Of a stretch of 64,000 nt of DNA, positions 28,853-38,568 are shown one piece after another (position 1 is the first letter of the stretch; the number at the start of each line of letters is the position of its first letter). This DNA is from Geopseudomonas aromaticivorans. GTDB lineage: Bacteria > Pseudomonadota > Gammaproteobacteria > Pseudomonadales > Pseudomonadaceae. The position numbers were made by a program, and so were the translations under genes. Location of the stretch: contig NZ_JAHRGL010000049.1 in NCBI RefSeq assembly GCF_019097855.1, forward strand, positions 205,612-269,611, given 5' to 3'. The notes below the pieces were generated by a model. It was not told where the DNA came from, ran no database searches, and saw only the letters and a program-made list of their open reading frames with translations.

Positions 28853-31519
28853 ATGGTCAAGCTGGCGCGCACGCCGTTCATTCGCCTGGTGACGCTGACC
28901 TATTGCCTGTTCGCGCTCGGCTGGATCTTCCTCTCCGACCACCTGCTGGCCCTGTTCGCCGACAAGGACGCCATCCTGCGCGCCTCGAGCTGGAAGGGCG
29001 GCCTGTTCGTGCTGACCACCAGCGTGCTGCTGTACCTCGCCCTGCGCGCGGTGCCACCCTCGGCCGATGGCAGCGCCGCGCAGCTCGGCCGCCTGGCCAT
29101 GGGCATGACGGAGGGGCGCCGGCGGGGCTGCGTCGCCTGCCTGTTCGCCCTGGCCATCACCCTGGCCACGCTGGGGCTGCGGCAGAGCCTCGACGGCCTG
29201 CTCGACGGCCGCCCGCTGCTGATCCTGTTCATCCTGCCGGTGGCCCTCAGCGCCCTGCTCGGCGGCCTGCAGCCCGGCCTGCTGGCCACCCTGGTTGCCG
29301 CCCTGGGCGTTGCCTTCCTGTTCCTCTCGCCCAGCGGCGAACTGGCCATCCACTCGCAGGCCGAGCGCCTGCAACTGTTCTTCTTCGTGCTGATCGCCGT
29401 CGCCCTCAGCGTTATCATCGAGCTGCACCGGCGCACCCGCGAGGGGCTGGAGTTCAACCGCCGGCTGCTCGACGGCATCGTCTCGGGCAGCGAGGACGCC
29501 ATCTTCGTCAAGGACCGCGGCGGCCGCTATCTGCTGGGCAACCGGGCCGCGGCCGCCTTCGTCGGTCGCCCGCTCGACGAGCTGATCGGCAAGCGCGATG
29601 CCGAGCTGTTCGCACCAGCCAGCGCCGAGCTGATCGCCCGGCACGACGCCGAGGTGATCGCCAGCCGCCAGGTGCGTACCTGCGACGAGGCGCTGGAAAG
29701 CGACCAGGGCCGCAACCTGGTGTTCTCGATCAGCCGCGGGCCGCTGCTCGACGAATCCGGGGCCGTCTCCGGCCTGTTCGGCATTGCCCGCGACATCAGC
29801 GAGCGCCGGCGCATCGAGCTGGCGCAGCGCGAGGCGGCGGCGGTGTTCGAATCCAGCTACGAGGCCATCATGGTGCTCGACGGCGCGCGGCAGATCGTCC
29901 GCGTCAACCCGGCCTTCACTCGGATCACCGGCTACAGCCCGGCCGAGGCCCTCGGCCAGCAGCCGGCGTGGCTGGCCGCCGACACCACCAGCAACGACGA
30001 CACCCCGTGGCGCAGCCTGCAGGCGCAGGGCTTCTGGAGCGGCGAAGTGTGCAGCCGGCGCAAGAACGGCGAGCGCTATGCGCAGCTGCTGTCGCTGTCG
30101 CTGGTGCGCAACCAGGACGGCAGCGTGCAGCACTACGTCGGGCTGTTCTCCGACATCAGCCAGCTGAAGAACCACCAGGCCGAGCTGGACCGCGCCGCGC
30201 ACTACGACCCGCTGACCGGCCTGCCCAACCGCCGCCTGCTCGGCGACCGCCTGGAACAGGCCATCGCCCGCGCGGCGCGTTCCGGCAAGTCGCTGGCGGT
30301 CTGCCAGTTCGACCTCGACGACTTCCGCCAGATCAACGAGCGCCACGGCCACGCCGCCGGCGATGCCCTGCTGCGGCGCATGGCCGGCAACCTGCGCGCG
30401 GCGCTGCGCAGCGACGACACCCTGGCCCACCTGGGCGGCGACGGCTTCGCCCTGCTGCTCGGCGACCTCGACTCCGCCCAGGACTGCGCGTCGACCCTCA
30501 CCGGCCTGCAGGCGGCCATCGCCGCGCCAGTGACCATCGCCGGCAGCCACCTGCACACCACGGCGAGCATCGGCGTGACCCTCTACCCGCAGGACAACGG
30601 CGACGGCGACACCCTGCTGCGCCATGCCGACCAGGCGATGTTCCTGGCCAAGGAGGCCGGCAAGAACTGCTACCACCTGTTCGACCCGGAGAGCGACCGC
30701 AAGGCCCAGGGCCACCGCCAGCAGCTGGAGCGCCTGCGCCTGGCCCTGCAGCAGGGCGAGTTCGTGCTGCACTACCAGCCCAAGGTCGACCTCGGCGACG
30801 GCCGGCTGTTCGGCGTCGAGGCGCTGATCCGCTGGCAGGACCCGCAGCGCGGGCTGATCGCGCCGGGCGAGTTCCTCCCCTACATCGAGAGCGTCGGGAC
30901 CCTCGAGCGGGCGCTGGGCGAATGGGTGCTGGACACGGCCCTGGCCCAGCTCGAGCAGTGGCTGGGCAGCGGGCTGCAAGTCGACATGAGCGTCAACATC
31001 AGCGCCCACCAGCTGATGCACGACGACTTCGCCGACAGCCTGGATCGCCTGCTGTGCCGCTACCCCGCGATCCCCCGCGCCCGGCTGGAACTGGAGATCC
31101 TCGAAACCGCGGCGATCGCCGACATGCCGCGCGCCATCGTGGTCATGCAGCGCTGCGCCAGGCTGGGCGTGCGCTTCGCCCTCGACGACTTCGGCACCGG
31201 CTACTCCTCGCTCACCTACCTGCGCAAGCTGCCGGTGGACACCCTGAAGATCGACCAGAGCTTCGTGCGCGACATGCTGGTCGACCCCGACGACCGCGCC
31301 ATCGTCGACGGCGTGATTCGCCTGGCCGCCGCCTTCAACCGCCACGTGATCGCCGAGGGCGTGGAAACCCTCGAGCACGGCCAGGCCCTGCAGCGCCTCG
31401 GCTGCCGCCTTGCCCAGGGCTACGGCATCGCCCGGCCGATGCCGGCGGAACACCTGCCCGTCTGGCTGCGCGACTGGCAGGAACGGGCCGCCTGGCGGCA
31501 GTTGGCCGCGCAGCCCTGA
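28853..31519 (+). CDS. Membrane PAS-PAS-GGDEF-EAL protein with degenerate GGDEF, probable c-di-GMP phosphodiesterase
   Basis: 888 aa. Six hydrophobic segments (about 9-200), the later ones like the DUF4118 module of KdpD ([20 protein letters not shown]), are followed by two PAS domains (about 200-440), GGDEF (about 450-615) and EAL (about 630-880). The GGDEF signature reads GGDGF: the catalytic glutamate is gone, so cyclase activity is unlikely. The EAL domain keeps [34 protein letters not shown] and EGVET. AAGGGGGA precedes the ATG by 8 bases. Confidence 0.88.
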   Translation: MVKLARTPFIRLVTLTYCLFALGWIFLSDHLLALFADKDAILRASSWKGGLFVLTTSVLLYLALRAVPPSADGSAAQLGRLAMGMTEGRRRGCVACLFALAITLATLGLRQSLDGLLDGRPLLILFILPVALSALLGGLQPGLLATLVAALGVAFLFLSPSGELAIHSQAERLQLFFFVLIAVALSVIIELHRRTREGLEFNRRLLDGIVSGSEDAIFVKDRGGRYLLGNRAAAAFVGRPLDELIGKRDAELFAPASAELIARHDAEVIASRQVRTCDEALESDQGRNLVFSISRGPLLDESGAVSGLFGIARDISERRRIELAQREAAAVFESSYEAIMVLDGARQIVRVNPAFTRITGYSPAEALGQQPAWLAADTTSNDDTPWRSLQAQGFWSGEVCSRRKNGERYAQLLSLSLVRNQDGSVQHYVGLFSDISQLKNHQAELDRAAHYDPLTGLPNRRLLGDRLEQAIARAARSGKSLAVCQFDLDDFRQINERHGHAAGDALLRRMAGNLRAALRSDDTLAHLGGDGFALLLGDLDSAQDCASTLTGLQAAIAAPVTIAGSHLHTTASIGVTLYPQDNGDGDTLLRHADQAMFLAKEAGKNCYHLFDPESDRKAQGHRQQLERLRLALQQGEFVLHYQPKVDLGDGRLFGVEALIRWQDPQRGLIAPGEFLPYIESVGTLERALGEWVLDTALAQLEQWLGSGLQVDMSVNISAHQLMHDDFADSLDRLLCRYPAIPRARLELEILETAAIADMPRAIVVMQRCARLGVRFALDDFGTGYSSLTYLRKLPVDTLKIDQSFVRDMLVDPDDRAIVDGVIRLAAAFNRHVIAEGVETLEHGQALQRLGCRLAQGYGIARPMPAEHLPVWLRDWQERAAWRQLAAQP

Positions 31520-31583
31520 ACGAACGGCAGCCGCCCGCCACCCTGCTAGGCTGAACGGGCACACCCTGTCTGGAGGCTCGTCG

Positions 31584-32180
31584 ATGAAGAAGATCCTGGT
31601 GCTGTACTACTCGATGTACGGGCATATCGAGCAGATGGCCGAGGCGGTAGCGGCCGGCGCAGCCAGCGTGCCGGGGGTCGAGGTGACCCTCAAGCGCGTG
31701 CCGGAAACCATGCCCGAGGACCTCGCGCGCCAGGCCGGCGCCAAGCTCGACCAGGCTGCGGAGGTGGCCAGCCCGCAGGAGCTGGCCGACTACGACGCCA
31801 TCCTGTTCGGCACGCCGACCCGCTTCGGCAACATGACCGGGCAGATGCGCAACTTCCTCGACCAGACCGGCGGCCTGTGGGTCAAGGGCGCGCTGATCGG
31901 CAAGCTGGGCAGCGTGTTCACCTCCACCGGCACCGGCGGCGGCGGGGAAACCACCATCACCTCGTTCTGGCACACCTTGGCCCACCACGGCATGCTCATC
32001 GTCGGCCTGCCCTACAGCGCCCCGGAGCTGACCGACACCAGCGAGCTGCGCGCCGGCTCGCCTTACGGCGCGGCGACCATCGCCGGCAGCGACGGCTCGC
32101 GCCAGCCCAGCGCCAAGGAACTGGCCCTGGCGCGCTTCCAGGGCGAGCACGTGGCCAAGCTGGCAGTGCGCCTGCAGTAG
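31584..32180 (+). CDS. wrbA: WrbA-like NAD(P)H:quinone oxidoreductase
   Basis: 198 aa, flavodoxin-like fold. FMN phosphate loop [12 protein letters not shown] near residues 8-19, then [36 protein letters not shown] and [12 protein letters not shown], all typical of WrbA. It reduces quinones by two electrons and limits redox cycling. Only 64 bases separate it from the preceding gene, with TGGAGG upstream of the ATG. Confidence 0.93.
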   Translation: MKKILVLYYSMYGHIEQMAEAVAAGAASVPGVEVTLKRVPETMPEDLARQAGAKLDQAAEVASPQELADYDAILFGTPTRFGNMTGQMRNFLDQTGGLWVKGALIGKLGSVFTSTGTGGGGETTITSFWHTLAHHGMLIVGLPYSAPELTDTSELRAGSPYGAATIAGSDGSRQPSAKELALARFQGEHVAKLAVRLQ

Positions 32181-32415
32181 TCGCCCGGCGCCTCGATGCC
32201 GGCATGGCGGGCGACCTGCCCGCCATTGCGCGCCCGGCTGGCGAGTCGGGCCGCAGGCGCCCAGCCACGAACATTCCCCTCACTTTGTGTGCGCCTATCG
32301 CCCACAAGCTGCCGCAGCGGATTGTCGCCGGTCCCGGCCGCGCACCAGCATAGGCGCGCCTGCCCGGCCGGGCAGCATTGGCACCCACGACCCAACAAGA
32401 AGAAGGACAGTCACG

Positions 32416-33468
32416 GTGAAACTTCTGCGCACCAGTCTCGCTGCACTCTGCATGAGTGCCAGCCTGGCGGCCACAGCCGCCCCCCAGTCGACCGTCACCC
32501 TCAAGGTGCACCACTTCATGCCCAATGACTCGCTGACCCAGCGCGAGCTCATCCAGCCCTGGGCCGAGAAGATCACCCGCGAATCCGCTGGCCGCATCCG
32601 CTTCCACTTCTTCCCGGAGATGCAGCTCGGCGGCACGCCGGCGCAGCTGGTCGACCAGGTGCGCGACGGCACGGCGGATATCGTCTGGGCCCTGCCCGGC
32701 TACAGCAGCGGTCGCTTCCCTCTGACCGGGGCCTTCGAACTGCCGTTCATGAACCGCTCCGCCGAAGCCAGCAGCCAGGCGCTGTGGGACTTCCTGCAGG
32801 CCAACGGCCAGCGCGAGTACCAGGGCATCCATCTGCTCGCCACCCACCTGACCGACAGCGTGCTGCTGCACACGCGCAAGCAGCCGATCCTCAGCATGGC
32901 CGACTTCGCCGGGCTCAAGCTGCGCACCGCCAACCCGGTGCAGAGCCGGCTGATCGAGCTGTTCGGCGGCCTGCCGCAGGCCATGCCGATCAACCCGGTG
33001 CCCGCCGCGCTGGCCCGCGGCCTACTCGACGGCGCGGCGGTGCCGTGGGACGTGGCCACCGCGGTCAAGCTGCAGAAGCGGGTCAAGCACCACACCGAGA
33101 TGGCCGAGGGCATGCCCAAGCTGATGCACGCGGCCCTGGTGCTGGCCATGAACCAGGCCCGCTACGACAGCCTGCCGGCCGACCTGCGGCAGATCATCGA
33201 CGCCAACAGCGGCCGCGCCCTGTCGGCCCAGGCCGGCCGCCTGTGGGATACCCGTGTGGAAGAAAACGGCCGCCAGCTGGCCCGCGCCCAGGACAACCAG
33301 ATCCACACCCTCGCGCCCGAGGAGCAGCAGCGCTGGATGGAGGCCGCACGCAGCCTGGACGGCGAGTGGGTGACCGCGGTGGAAGGCCAGGGCTACGCCA
33401 ACGGCGCCGGCCTGCTCAAGACAGCACGCCAGCTGGTGGCCAAATACAACGGCCAGGCGGCGCGCTGA
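32416..33468 (+). CDS. TRAP-type C4-dicarboxylate-family periplasmic binding protein (DctP-like), orphan
   Basis: 350 aa from a GTG with AAGGA upstream. Signal peptide LLRTSLAALCMSASLAATAA precedes a DctP fold: VTLKVHHFMPNDSLTQRELIQPWAEKI, FFPEMQLGGTPAQLVDQVRDGTADIVW, GLKLRTANPVQSRLIELFGG. The arginine that usually clamps a substrate carboxylate is present (KLRT). No DctQ or DctM membrane partner lies nearby. Its leader contains AACAAGAAGAAGG at 32394-32406, a possible Crc/Hfq motif overlapping the ribosome binding site. Substrate unknown; an organic or aromatic acid is plausible from context. Confidence 0.85.
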   Translation: MKLLRTSLAALCMSASLAATAAPQSTVTLKVHHFMPNDSLTQRELIQPWAEKITRESAGRIRFHFFPEMQLGGTPAQLVDQVRDGTADIVWALPGYSSGRFPLTGAFELPFMNRSAEASSQALWDFLQANGQREYQGIHLLATHLTDSVLLHTRKQPILSMADFAGLKLRTANPVQSRLIELFGGLPQAMPINPVPAALARGLLDGAAVPWDVATAVKLQKRVKHHTEMAEGMPKLMHAALVLAMNQARYDSLPADLRQIIDANSGRALSAQAGRLWDTRVEENGRQLARAQDNQIHTLAPEEQQRWMEAARSLDGEWVTAVEGQGYANGAGLLKTARQLVAKYNGQAAR

Positions 33469-33519
33469 AGTGATGGTGCGGTGGACGCAGGACTCCCTGC
33501 GGCCACCGCGAAAGGGCCG

Positions 33520-33553
33520 CCGGGCCGCGGCCAGAATCCTGACCGCGGCCCGG
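33520..33553. terminator. Stem-loop between convergent TRAP and livF genes
   Basis: CCGGGCCGCGG (33520-33530) and CCGCGGCCCGG (33543-33553) form a perfect 11-bp stem with a 12-base loop. There is no T-run, but the site between two facing stop codons suggests a bidirectional transcript end. Confidence 0.5.
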
Positions 33554-33558
33554 ACGGC

Positions 33559-34308
33559 TCACAGGCCGATATGCTCCTGGAGCAGTTCCGGCCGCTGCTT
33601 CAACTCGCTGCTGGGGCCGTCGTAGACCACCCGGCCCTTGACCATGATCATGCTGCGGTCGGTCAGGTCGAGCAGCACACCGACGTTCTTGTCGACCACC
33701 AGGGTGGCGATGCCGGTGTCCTTGACCGCGCGGATCACCTGCCAGATCTCCTTGCGGATCAAGGGCGCCAGGCCTTCGGTGGCCTCGTCGAGGATCAGCA
33801 GCTCGGGGTTGGTCATCAGCGCGCGGCCGATGGCGACCATCTGCTGCTCGCCGCCGGAGAGGTTGCCGGTGTAGTGGGCGAAGCGCTCGGCCAGGCGCGG
33901 GAAGGTCGCCAGCACGCGCTCGAGATCCCAGTCGCAGCGCCCGTCGACGCCGGGACGGGCGGCCATCACCAGACTCTCGCGCACGGTCAGGTTGGGGAAC
34001 ATGCCGCGCCCCTCGGGGACGAAGCCGATGCCGCGGCGGATGATCTTGTAGGTCGGCTGGCCGGTCATCAGCTCGCCCCGGATGCGCACCTCGCCGCGGC
34101 GCGGCGCGGTGAGGCCGAGGATCGAGCGGATGGTGGTGCTCTTGCCCATGCCGTTGCGGCCGAGCAGGGCCAGGGTCTCGCCCGGCGCGATGGTGAAGTC
34201 GACGCCGTGCAGGATGTGGCTGTTGCCGTAGTAGGTGTGCAGGCCGCGGGCCTCGACCAGCGGGGTGGCCGCCTCATTGCGGGTGGCGATTGCCGTTGCT
34301 GCGCTCAT
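33559..34308 (-). CDS. livF: Branched-chain-amino-acid-type ABC importer ATPase LivF
   Basis: 249 aa. Walker A GRNGMGKST, signature LSGGEQQMV and Walker B LLILDEATEGLAP are all intact. The GLHTYYGNSHILHGV opening is typical of LivF. It overlaps livG by 1 base. Members of this ABC class also import aromatic acids, and this set adjoins benzoate genes, so the substrate may be an aromatic acid rather than leucine. Confidence 0.9.
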   Translation of the reverse strand: MSAATAIATRNEAATPLVEARGLHTYYGNSHILHGVDFTIAPGETLALLGRNGMGKSTTIRSILGLTAPRRGEVRIRGELMTGQPTYKIIRRGIGFVPEGRGMFPNLTVRESLVMAARPGVDGRCDWDLERVLATFPRLAERFAHYTGNLSGGEQQMVAIGRALMTNPELLILDEATEGLAPLIRKEIWQVIRAVKDTGIATLVVDKNVGVLLDLTDRSMIMVKGRVVYDGPSSELKQRPELLQEHIGL

Positions 34309-35066
34309 CAGAAGTTCTCCTCCCCGTCGCCCAGATAGGCTTCCTGCACCGCCGGGTCGTTGCGCACCTGCTCCAGCGGGCCGCTGGCCAGCATCTGGCC
34401 GTTGACCATCACAGTCAGCTTGTCGGCGATGCTGAACACCGCGTCCATGTCGTGCTCGACCAGCACCAGTGAGTAGCTCCTGGCAAGATTGGCGAGCAGC
34501 TCGACCACCCGGCTCGACTCGTCCTTGCCCATGCCGGCCATCGGCTCGTCGAGCAGCAGGAAGCTCGGCTCGGTGGCCAGCACCATGCCGATCTCCAGCT
34601 GGCGCTGCTCGCCGTAGCTCATGCTGCCGGCGATCACGTCGCGCTTGGCACTGAGACCGCACAGCTCCAGACCCCGCTCGGCGCGCTCGCGCACCGCGGC
34701 GTAGCTCTCGCTGCGGCGGAAGAAGCGGAACGAGTTCTTCAGCCGCGACTGCGCCGCCAGCCAGCAGTTGTCCATGCAGGTGAAGGTCGGGAAGATGTTG
34801 GTGCGCTGGAAGCTGCGCCCCACGCCCAGGTGCGAGATGCGGTTGGGCGAGGTGCCGGTGATGTCCTGGCCCTTGAAGATGATCTGCCCGTCGCAGGGCG
34901 GCAGGTGCCCGGACAGCAGGTTGACCATGGTGCTCTTGCCGGCGCCGTTGGGGCCGATGATGGCGTGCACTTCGCACTCGCCGACCTGCAGGGACACGTC
35001 GTTGACCGCCTTCAGCCCGCCGAAGGTCTTGGTCAGGCCGCGGGTTTCCAGAATGATCGCGCTCAT
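34308..35066 (-). CDS. livG: Branched-chain-amino-acid-type ABC importer ATPase LivG
   Basis: 252 aa. Walker A GPNGAGKST, signature MSYGEQRQLE (the SYGEQR form is common in LivG), Walker B FLLLDEPMAGM. The stop overlaps livF and the start overlaps livM by 4 bases, so the four transport genes are tightly coupled. Confidence 0.9.
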   Translation of the reverse strand: MSAIILETRGLTKTFGGLKAVNDVSLQVGECEVHAIIGPNGAGKSTMVNLLSGHLPPCDGQIIFKGQDITGTSPNRISHLGVGRSFQRTNIFPTFTCMDNCWLAAQSRLKNSFRFFRRSESYAAVRERAERGLELCGLSAKRDVIAGSMSYGEQRQLEIGMVLATEPSFLLLDEPMAGMGKDESSRVVELLANLARSYSLVLVEHDMDAVFSIADKLTVMVNGQMLASGPLEQVRNDPAVQEAYLGDGEENF

Positions 35067-36094
35067 TGGGCAGCCTCCTTGGGTTGCGCGCCAGCCAGCG
35101 GAGTGGCGGCGGATTTCACACGCTTGCGTTCGCTCAACTGCAGCAGCAGCCCGGCGATGCCGCGCGGCAGCAGCAGCACCATGCCGATCACCACCAGGCC
35201 CATCAGCAGTTCCCAGTGCGGGGTCAGCGCGGCGAAGCCGGCATGCAGGCCCTCGAAGGCGAAGGCGCCGAGGATGGCGCCGAACAGGCTGCCCATGCCG
35301 CCGAGGATGACCATCACCAGCACGTGCGCCGACAGCTCCCAGCCGACCTGGCTGGGGCTGACGAAGCCGTACTGGGTGGCCGACAGCATGCCGGCGTAGC
35401 CGGCCAGGGTGCCGGCGATGACGAAGGCGGCCAGCTTGTAGAACAGCGGGTTGTAGCCCATGGCGCGCACCCGCGACTCGTTCTCCTTGATGCCCAGCAG
35501 CACCTGGCCGAAGGGCGCGCGCAGGAAGGTGCGCAGCAGCAGGAACACGCCGACCAGGGAGGCCAGCGCCACGTAGAACAGCGTGCTGCGCTTCTCCAGG
35601 TCGAGCAGCTGCACACCGGCGATGCTGACGTCCGGCTTCATGAACAGGTAGGCGCCGTCCGAGCCACCGGCGAAGGAGGCGTCGTGGAACAGGTAGAACA
35701 GCATCTGCGAGAAGGCGATGGTCGCCATGATGAAGAAGATGCCGGAGGTGCGGATGATCAAGAGGCCCATGACCAGCGCGGCCAGGGCGCTGACACCCAG
35801 GCACACCGGCAGGGCGATCCAGATGCTCAGCGCCTCGTATTCGGGGGCGACCAGCACCAGGGTGTAGCCGGCGATGCCGAAGAAGGCGGCCTGGGCCAGG
35901 CTGACCATGCCGCTGATGCCGACCAAGAGGTCGAGACTCAGCGCGACGATGGCGATGATCATGATGCTGGTCAGCTTCTGCAGGTAGAAGTCGTGCTGCT
36001 CGCCGAACAATGCCGCGCCGAACAGCGGATAGGCCGCCAGCAGCAGGGTGAGCACGAGCAGCAGCAGGCGGACCGGGGTGGGCAGAATGCGCAT
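35063..36094 (-). CDS. livM: Branched-chain-amino-acid-type ABC importer permease LivM
   Basis: 343 aa with about nine to ten transmembrane helices. LivM pattern: LDLLVGISGMVSLAQAAFFGIAGY near residues 54-77 and the cytoplasmic loop GQVLLGIKENESRVRAMGYN that contacts the ATPases. It overlaps livG and lies 15 bases after livH. Confidence 0.92.
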   Translation of the reverse strand: MRILPTPVRLLLLVLTLLLAAYPLFGAALFGEQHDFYLQKLTSIMIIAIVALSLDLLVGISGMVSLAQAAFFGIAGYTLVLVAPEYEALSIWIALPVCLGVSALAALVMGLLIIRTSGIFFIMATIAFSQMLFYLFHDASFAGGSDGAYLFMKPDVSIAGVQLLDLEKRSTLFYVALASLVGVFLLLRTFLRAPFGQVLLGIKENESRVRAMGYNPLFYKLAAFVIAGTLAGYAGMLSATQYGFVSPSQVGWELSAHVLVMVILGGMGSLFGAILGAFAFEGLHAGFAALTPHWELLMGLVVIGMVLLLPRGIAGLLLQLSERKRVKSAATPLAGAQPKEAAQ

Positions 36095-36109
36095 GGATAG
36101 GGTCTCCAG

Positions 36110-36970
36110 TCAGGCGAACAGGCCGCGGGGTTTGAACAGCAGCACGGCCGCCATCAGCACGTAGACCACCATGCCGGCGAAGTCCGGCACCAGCACCGCG
36201 CCCCAGGTGGCGGTCAGGCCGACCAGCAGGGCGCCGAGGAAGGCGCCGCGGATCGAACCGAGGCCGCCGATCACCACCACCACGAAGGCGATGATCAGCA
36301 CCTGGTTGCCCATCCCCGGATACACCGAGGACAGCGGCGCGGCGATCATCCCGGCGAAGGCGGTCAGCGCCGCGCCGGCGGCGAACACCAGGGTGTAGAT
36401 GCGGCGGATGTCGATGCCCAGACCCTGGACCATCTCGCGGTTGCTGGCGCCGCCACGGATGATCATCCCCAGGCGGGTGCGCTGCAGGATCAGGTACATG
36501 GTCAGGGCGATCAGCGCGCACAGCGCGGAGACGAACAGGCGGTAGACCGGGTAGTCGAGGGTGTCGGTGAGGGCGATGGAACCGGCGAGAAACGCCGGGA
36601 TCGCCACGCTGTGCACGTCGTTGCCCCAGAGCATGCCCTGCAGCGCGTCGAACACCAGGATCAGGCCGAAGGTCAGCAGCACCTGGTCGAGGTGGTTGCG
36701 CCGGTACAGCGCCTGCATCAGGAAGCGCTCGATCAGCACGCCGAGGCCGACCGCCAGCGGCACGGCGAGGAGGATGGCGAGGAACAGGTGGCCGACCAGC
36801 GCGGTCAGCCACCAGGCCAGGTAGGCGCCGACCATGTACAGCGCGCCGTGGGCCAGGTTGATGATGTGCATGATGCCGAAGATCAGCGTCAGACCGCTGG
36901 CGATCAGAAACAGCAGCAGCCCGTACTGCAGACCGTTCAGGGTCTGGATGAGAATGCTGGAAAGGTCCAT
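36110..36970 (-). CDS. livH: Branched-chain-amino-acid-type ABC importer permease LivH
   Basis: 286 aa, about eight transmembrane helices. It starts LSSILIQTLNGLQYGLLLFL and has IFGIMHIINLAHGALYM and the coupling loop RTRLGMIIRGGASNREMVQGLGID. The ribosome binding site is weak (AAGTAG), which together with the upstream stem-loop would keep expression below that of the binding protein. Confidence 0.92.
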   Translation of the reverse strand: MDLSSILIQTLNGLQYGLLLFLIASGLTLIFGIMHIINLAHGALYMVGAYLAWWLTALVGHLFLAILLAVPLAVGLGVLIERFLMQALYRRNHLDQVLLTFGLILVFDALQGMLWGNDVHSVAIPAFLAGSIALTDTLDYPVYRLFVSALCALIALTMYLILQRTRLGMIIRGGASNREMVQGLGIDIRRIYTLVFAAGAALTAFAGMIAAPLSSVYPGMGNQVLIIAFVVVVIGGLGSIRGAFLGALLVGLTATWGAVLVPDFAGMVVYVLMAAVLLFKPRGLFA

Positions 36971-37062
36971 GTGCTACTTACCCACGCGATGGGGTGCAGA
37001 AGGCCCGGACGCCGACAGCCAGGGGATGGGAGTGCCGCCGGCGCCCGGGGGTGAACACGAGC

Positions 37063-37089
37063 GACCCGCGCGGACCGGCCGCGCGGGTC
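37063..37089 (-). terminator. Intercistronic stem-loop after the ABC binding-protein gene
   Basis: GACCCGCGCGG and CCGCGCGGGTC form a perfect 11-bp stem with a 5-base loop, 10 bases past the stop of the binding-protein gene and before livH. No T-run follows, so it more likely stabilises the 3' end of the binding-protein message or partly terminates it, a common way to make more binding protein than permease. Confidence 0.6.
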
Positions 37090-37098
37090 ATCGGCAGG

Positions 37099-38328
37099 TC
37101 AGCGCGCGTTCGCCGCCACCTGCGCAAGCTTGCAGCCCGGCGCCGGATCGCTGAGCTTCTCGCGGGCGACGTCGACCACCACGTTGGCGCCGTTGCGCAC
37201 TTCGCGCAGGTAGACGTTCTGCACCGGGTTGTGCGCCTTGGAGAAGGTCCACTCGCCGCGCGGGCTGGCGATGCGCGCGTTTTCCATGGCCTGCATCCAG
37301 GCGGCGCGGTCCGCGGTGTCGCCGGCCACTGCCTGCAACGACTGCGCCAGCAGCAGGCCGGTGTCGTAGCCCTGCACCGCGTAGATGTCCGCTTCCTTGC
37401 CGAACTGCTGCTTGTAGGCGCTGCGGAACTTGGCGTTCTGCTCCGTCTCCAGCGAGTCGGCGTAGTGCAGGGTGGTCAGCAGGCCTTCGGCGGCCTGGCC
37501 CTGGGCGGCCAGGGTGCCCTCGGTAAGGAAGCCCGAACCGAGCAGCGGGATCTTGCCCTTGAGGCCGGCCGCGGCGTAGTCCTGGACGAACTTGGCGGCG
37601 CCGCCGCCGGCGAAGAACACGAACACCGCGTCCGGCTTGAGCGCGGCGATCTCGGTCAGCTGCGACTGGAACTCGACTTCCGGGAACGGCAGGTAGATCT
37701 CCTTGGTGATCTTGCCGCCGGCCTGCTCGAAGCCTTCCTTGAAGCCGTCCACCGACTCGGTGCCGAAGCCGTAGCGCCAGGCCACGGTGACGATGTTCTT
37801 GTAGCCCTTGTCGGCGGCGACCTTGCCCATCGGGAAGGCGGTCTGCCAGGAGGTGAACGAGGTGCGGAAGATGTTGGCCGCGCACAGCGGGCCGGTGGCG
37901 GCGTTGAAGCCGGCGTTGGGGATGATCAGCGGCACGCCGCTCTCGCGGGCGACCTTGACCGCGCCCATGCCGACGCCGGAGTGCACCGGGCCGACCACCA
38001 CGTCGACCTTGGCGCCGGACACCAGCTTCTGCATGTTCTGCACCGCCTTGCCCGGATCGGCCTCGCTGTCGACCACCACGTACTCGACCGCGCGGCCGCC
38101 GAGGGTGCCGCCCTGCTGCTCGATGGCCAGCTTGAGGCCGTTGTTGGTGGCCTCGCCGAGGGCGGCGAAGGTACCGGTGAACGGCAGCAGGATGCCGACC
38201 TTGACCGCATCGGCCGCCTGCACGGAGGCGACCAGGGAGGTACTCAGCGCCAACGCCATGGCACTGACCGCGAACAGTTTGCGCGGAGTATTCAAACAGG
38301 CCTGAAATGCTTTCTTGTTGTTGTGCAT
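37099..38328 (-). CDS. Periplasmic binding protein of a LivK-like ABC importer, possibly for aromatic acids
   Basis: 409 aa. A long N-terminus (HNNKKAFQACLNTPRKLF...) leads into a signal peptide ending VQAAD. Type I periplasmic-binding fold: VKVGILLPFTGTFAALGEATNNGLKLAIEQQGG, VVVGPVHSGVGMG, PLIIPNAG, and WRYGFGTESVDGFKEGFE. Proteins of this subgroup in soil bacteria bind aromatic acids as well as branched amino acids. ATG at 38328 has GGAGA upstream. Codons 3-6 overlap an ACAACAACAAG stretch that fits a Crc/Hfq motif. Confidence 0.85.
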   Translation of the reverse strand: MHNNKKAFQACLNTPRKLFAVSAMALALSTSLVASVQAADAVKVGILLPFTGTFAALGEATNNGLKLAIEQQGGTLGGRAVEYVVVDSEADPGKAVQNMQKLVSGAKVDVVVGPVHSGVGMGAVKVARESGVPLIIPNAGFNAATGPLCAANIFRTSFTSWQTAFPMGKVAADKGYKNIVTVAWRYGFGTESVDGFKEGFEQAGGKITKEIYLPFPEVEFQSQLTEIAALKPDAVFVFFAGGGAAKFVQDYAAAGLKGKIPLLGSGFLTEGTLAAQGQAAEGLLTTLHYADSLETEQNAKFRSAYKQQFGKEADIYAVQGYDTGLLLAQSLQAVAGDTADRAAWMQAMENARIASPRGEWTFSKAHNPVQNVYLREVRNGANVVVDVAREKLSDPAPGCKLAQVAANAR

Positions 38329-38498
38329 TGCTTTCTCCAGAACCAAGCAGACGAACGACAGGTGCAGCCATCCCGTCACCGGAACAACATGACTGCAACT
38401 TCGTTATTTGAGTTTCACGCAGGATCAGCGGATATATCCGCAACAGCAGGGGCGAGTTCCACTCGCCAGTTAGTGCATCCGGATATTGGTTACGGGTT

Positions 38499-38522
38499 AA
38501 AAAAGCCCGCCTGGCGGCGGGC
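38499..38522 (-). terminator. Rho-independent terminator of the porin gene
   Basis: On the minus strand GCCCGCC-GCCA-GGCGGGC is followed by six T residues. It lies 47 bases downstream of the porin stop and upstream of the binding-protein gene, so the two transcripts are separated here. The 240-base gap 38329-38568 also contains the binding-protein promoter, which I could not define. Confidence 0.82.
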
Positions 38523-38568
38523 AAGCCCCGTCGTGCACCTTTGAACTGCCGGTTATCTGCCGGTCAGA

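Noticed and set aside
27413-31564. Minus-strand frame running through the SpmAB-like gene and the c-di-GMP gene as one 1383-residue protein
   Set aside because: Only the part up to 28642 encodes a recognisable membrane protein with its own ribosome binding site; the rest is antisense to the PAS-GGDEF-EAL gene.
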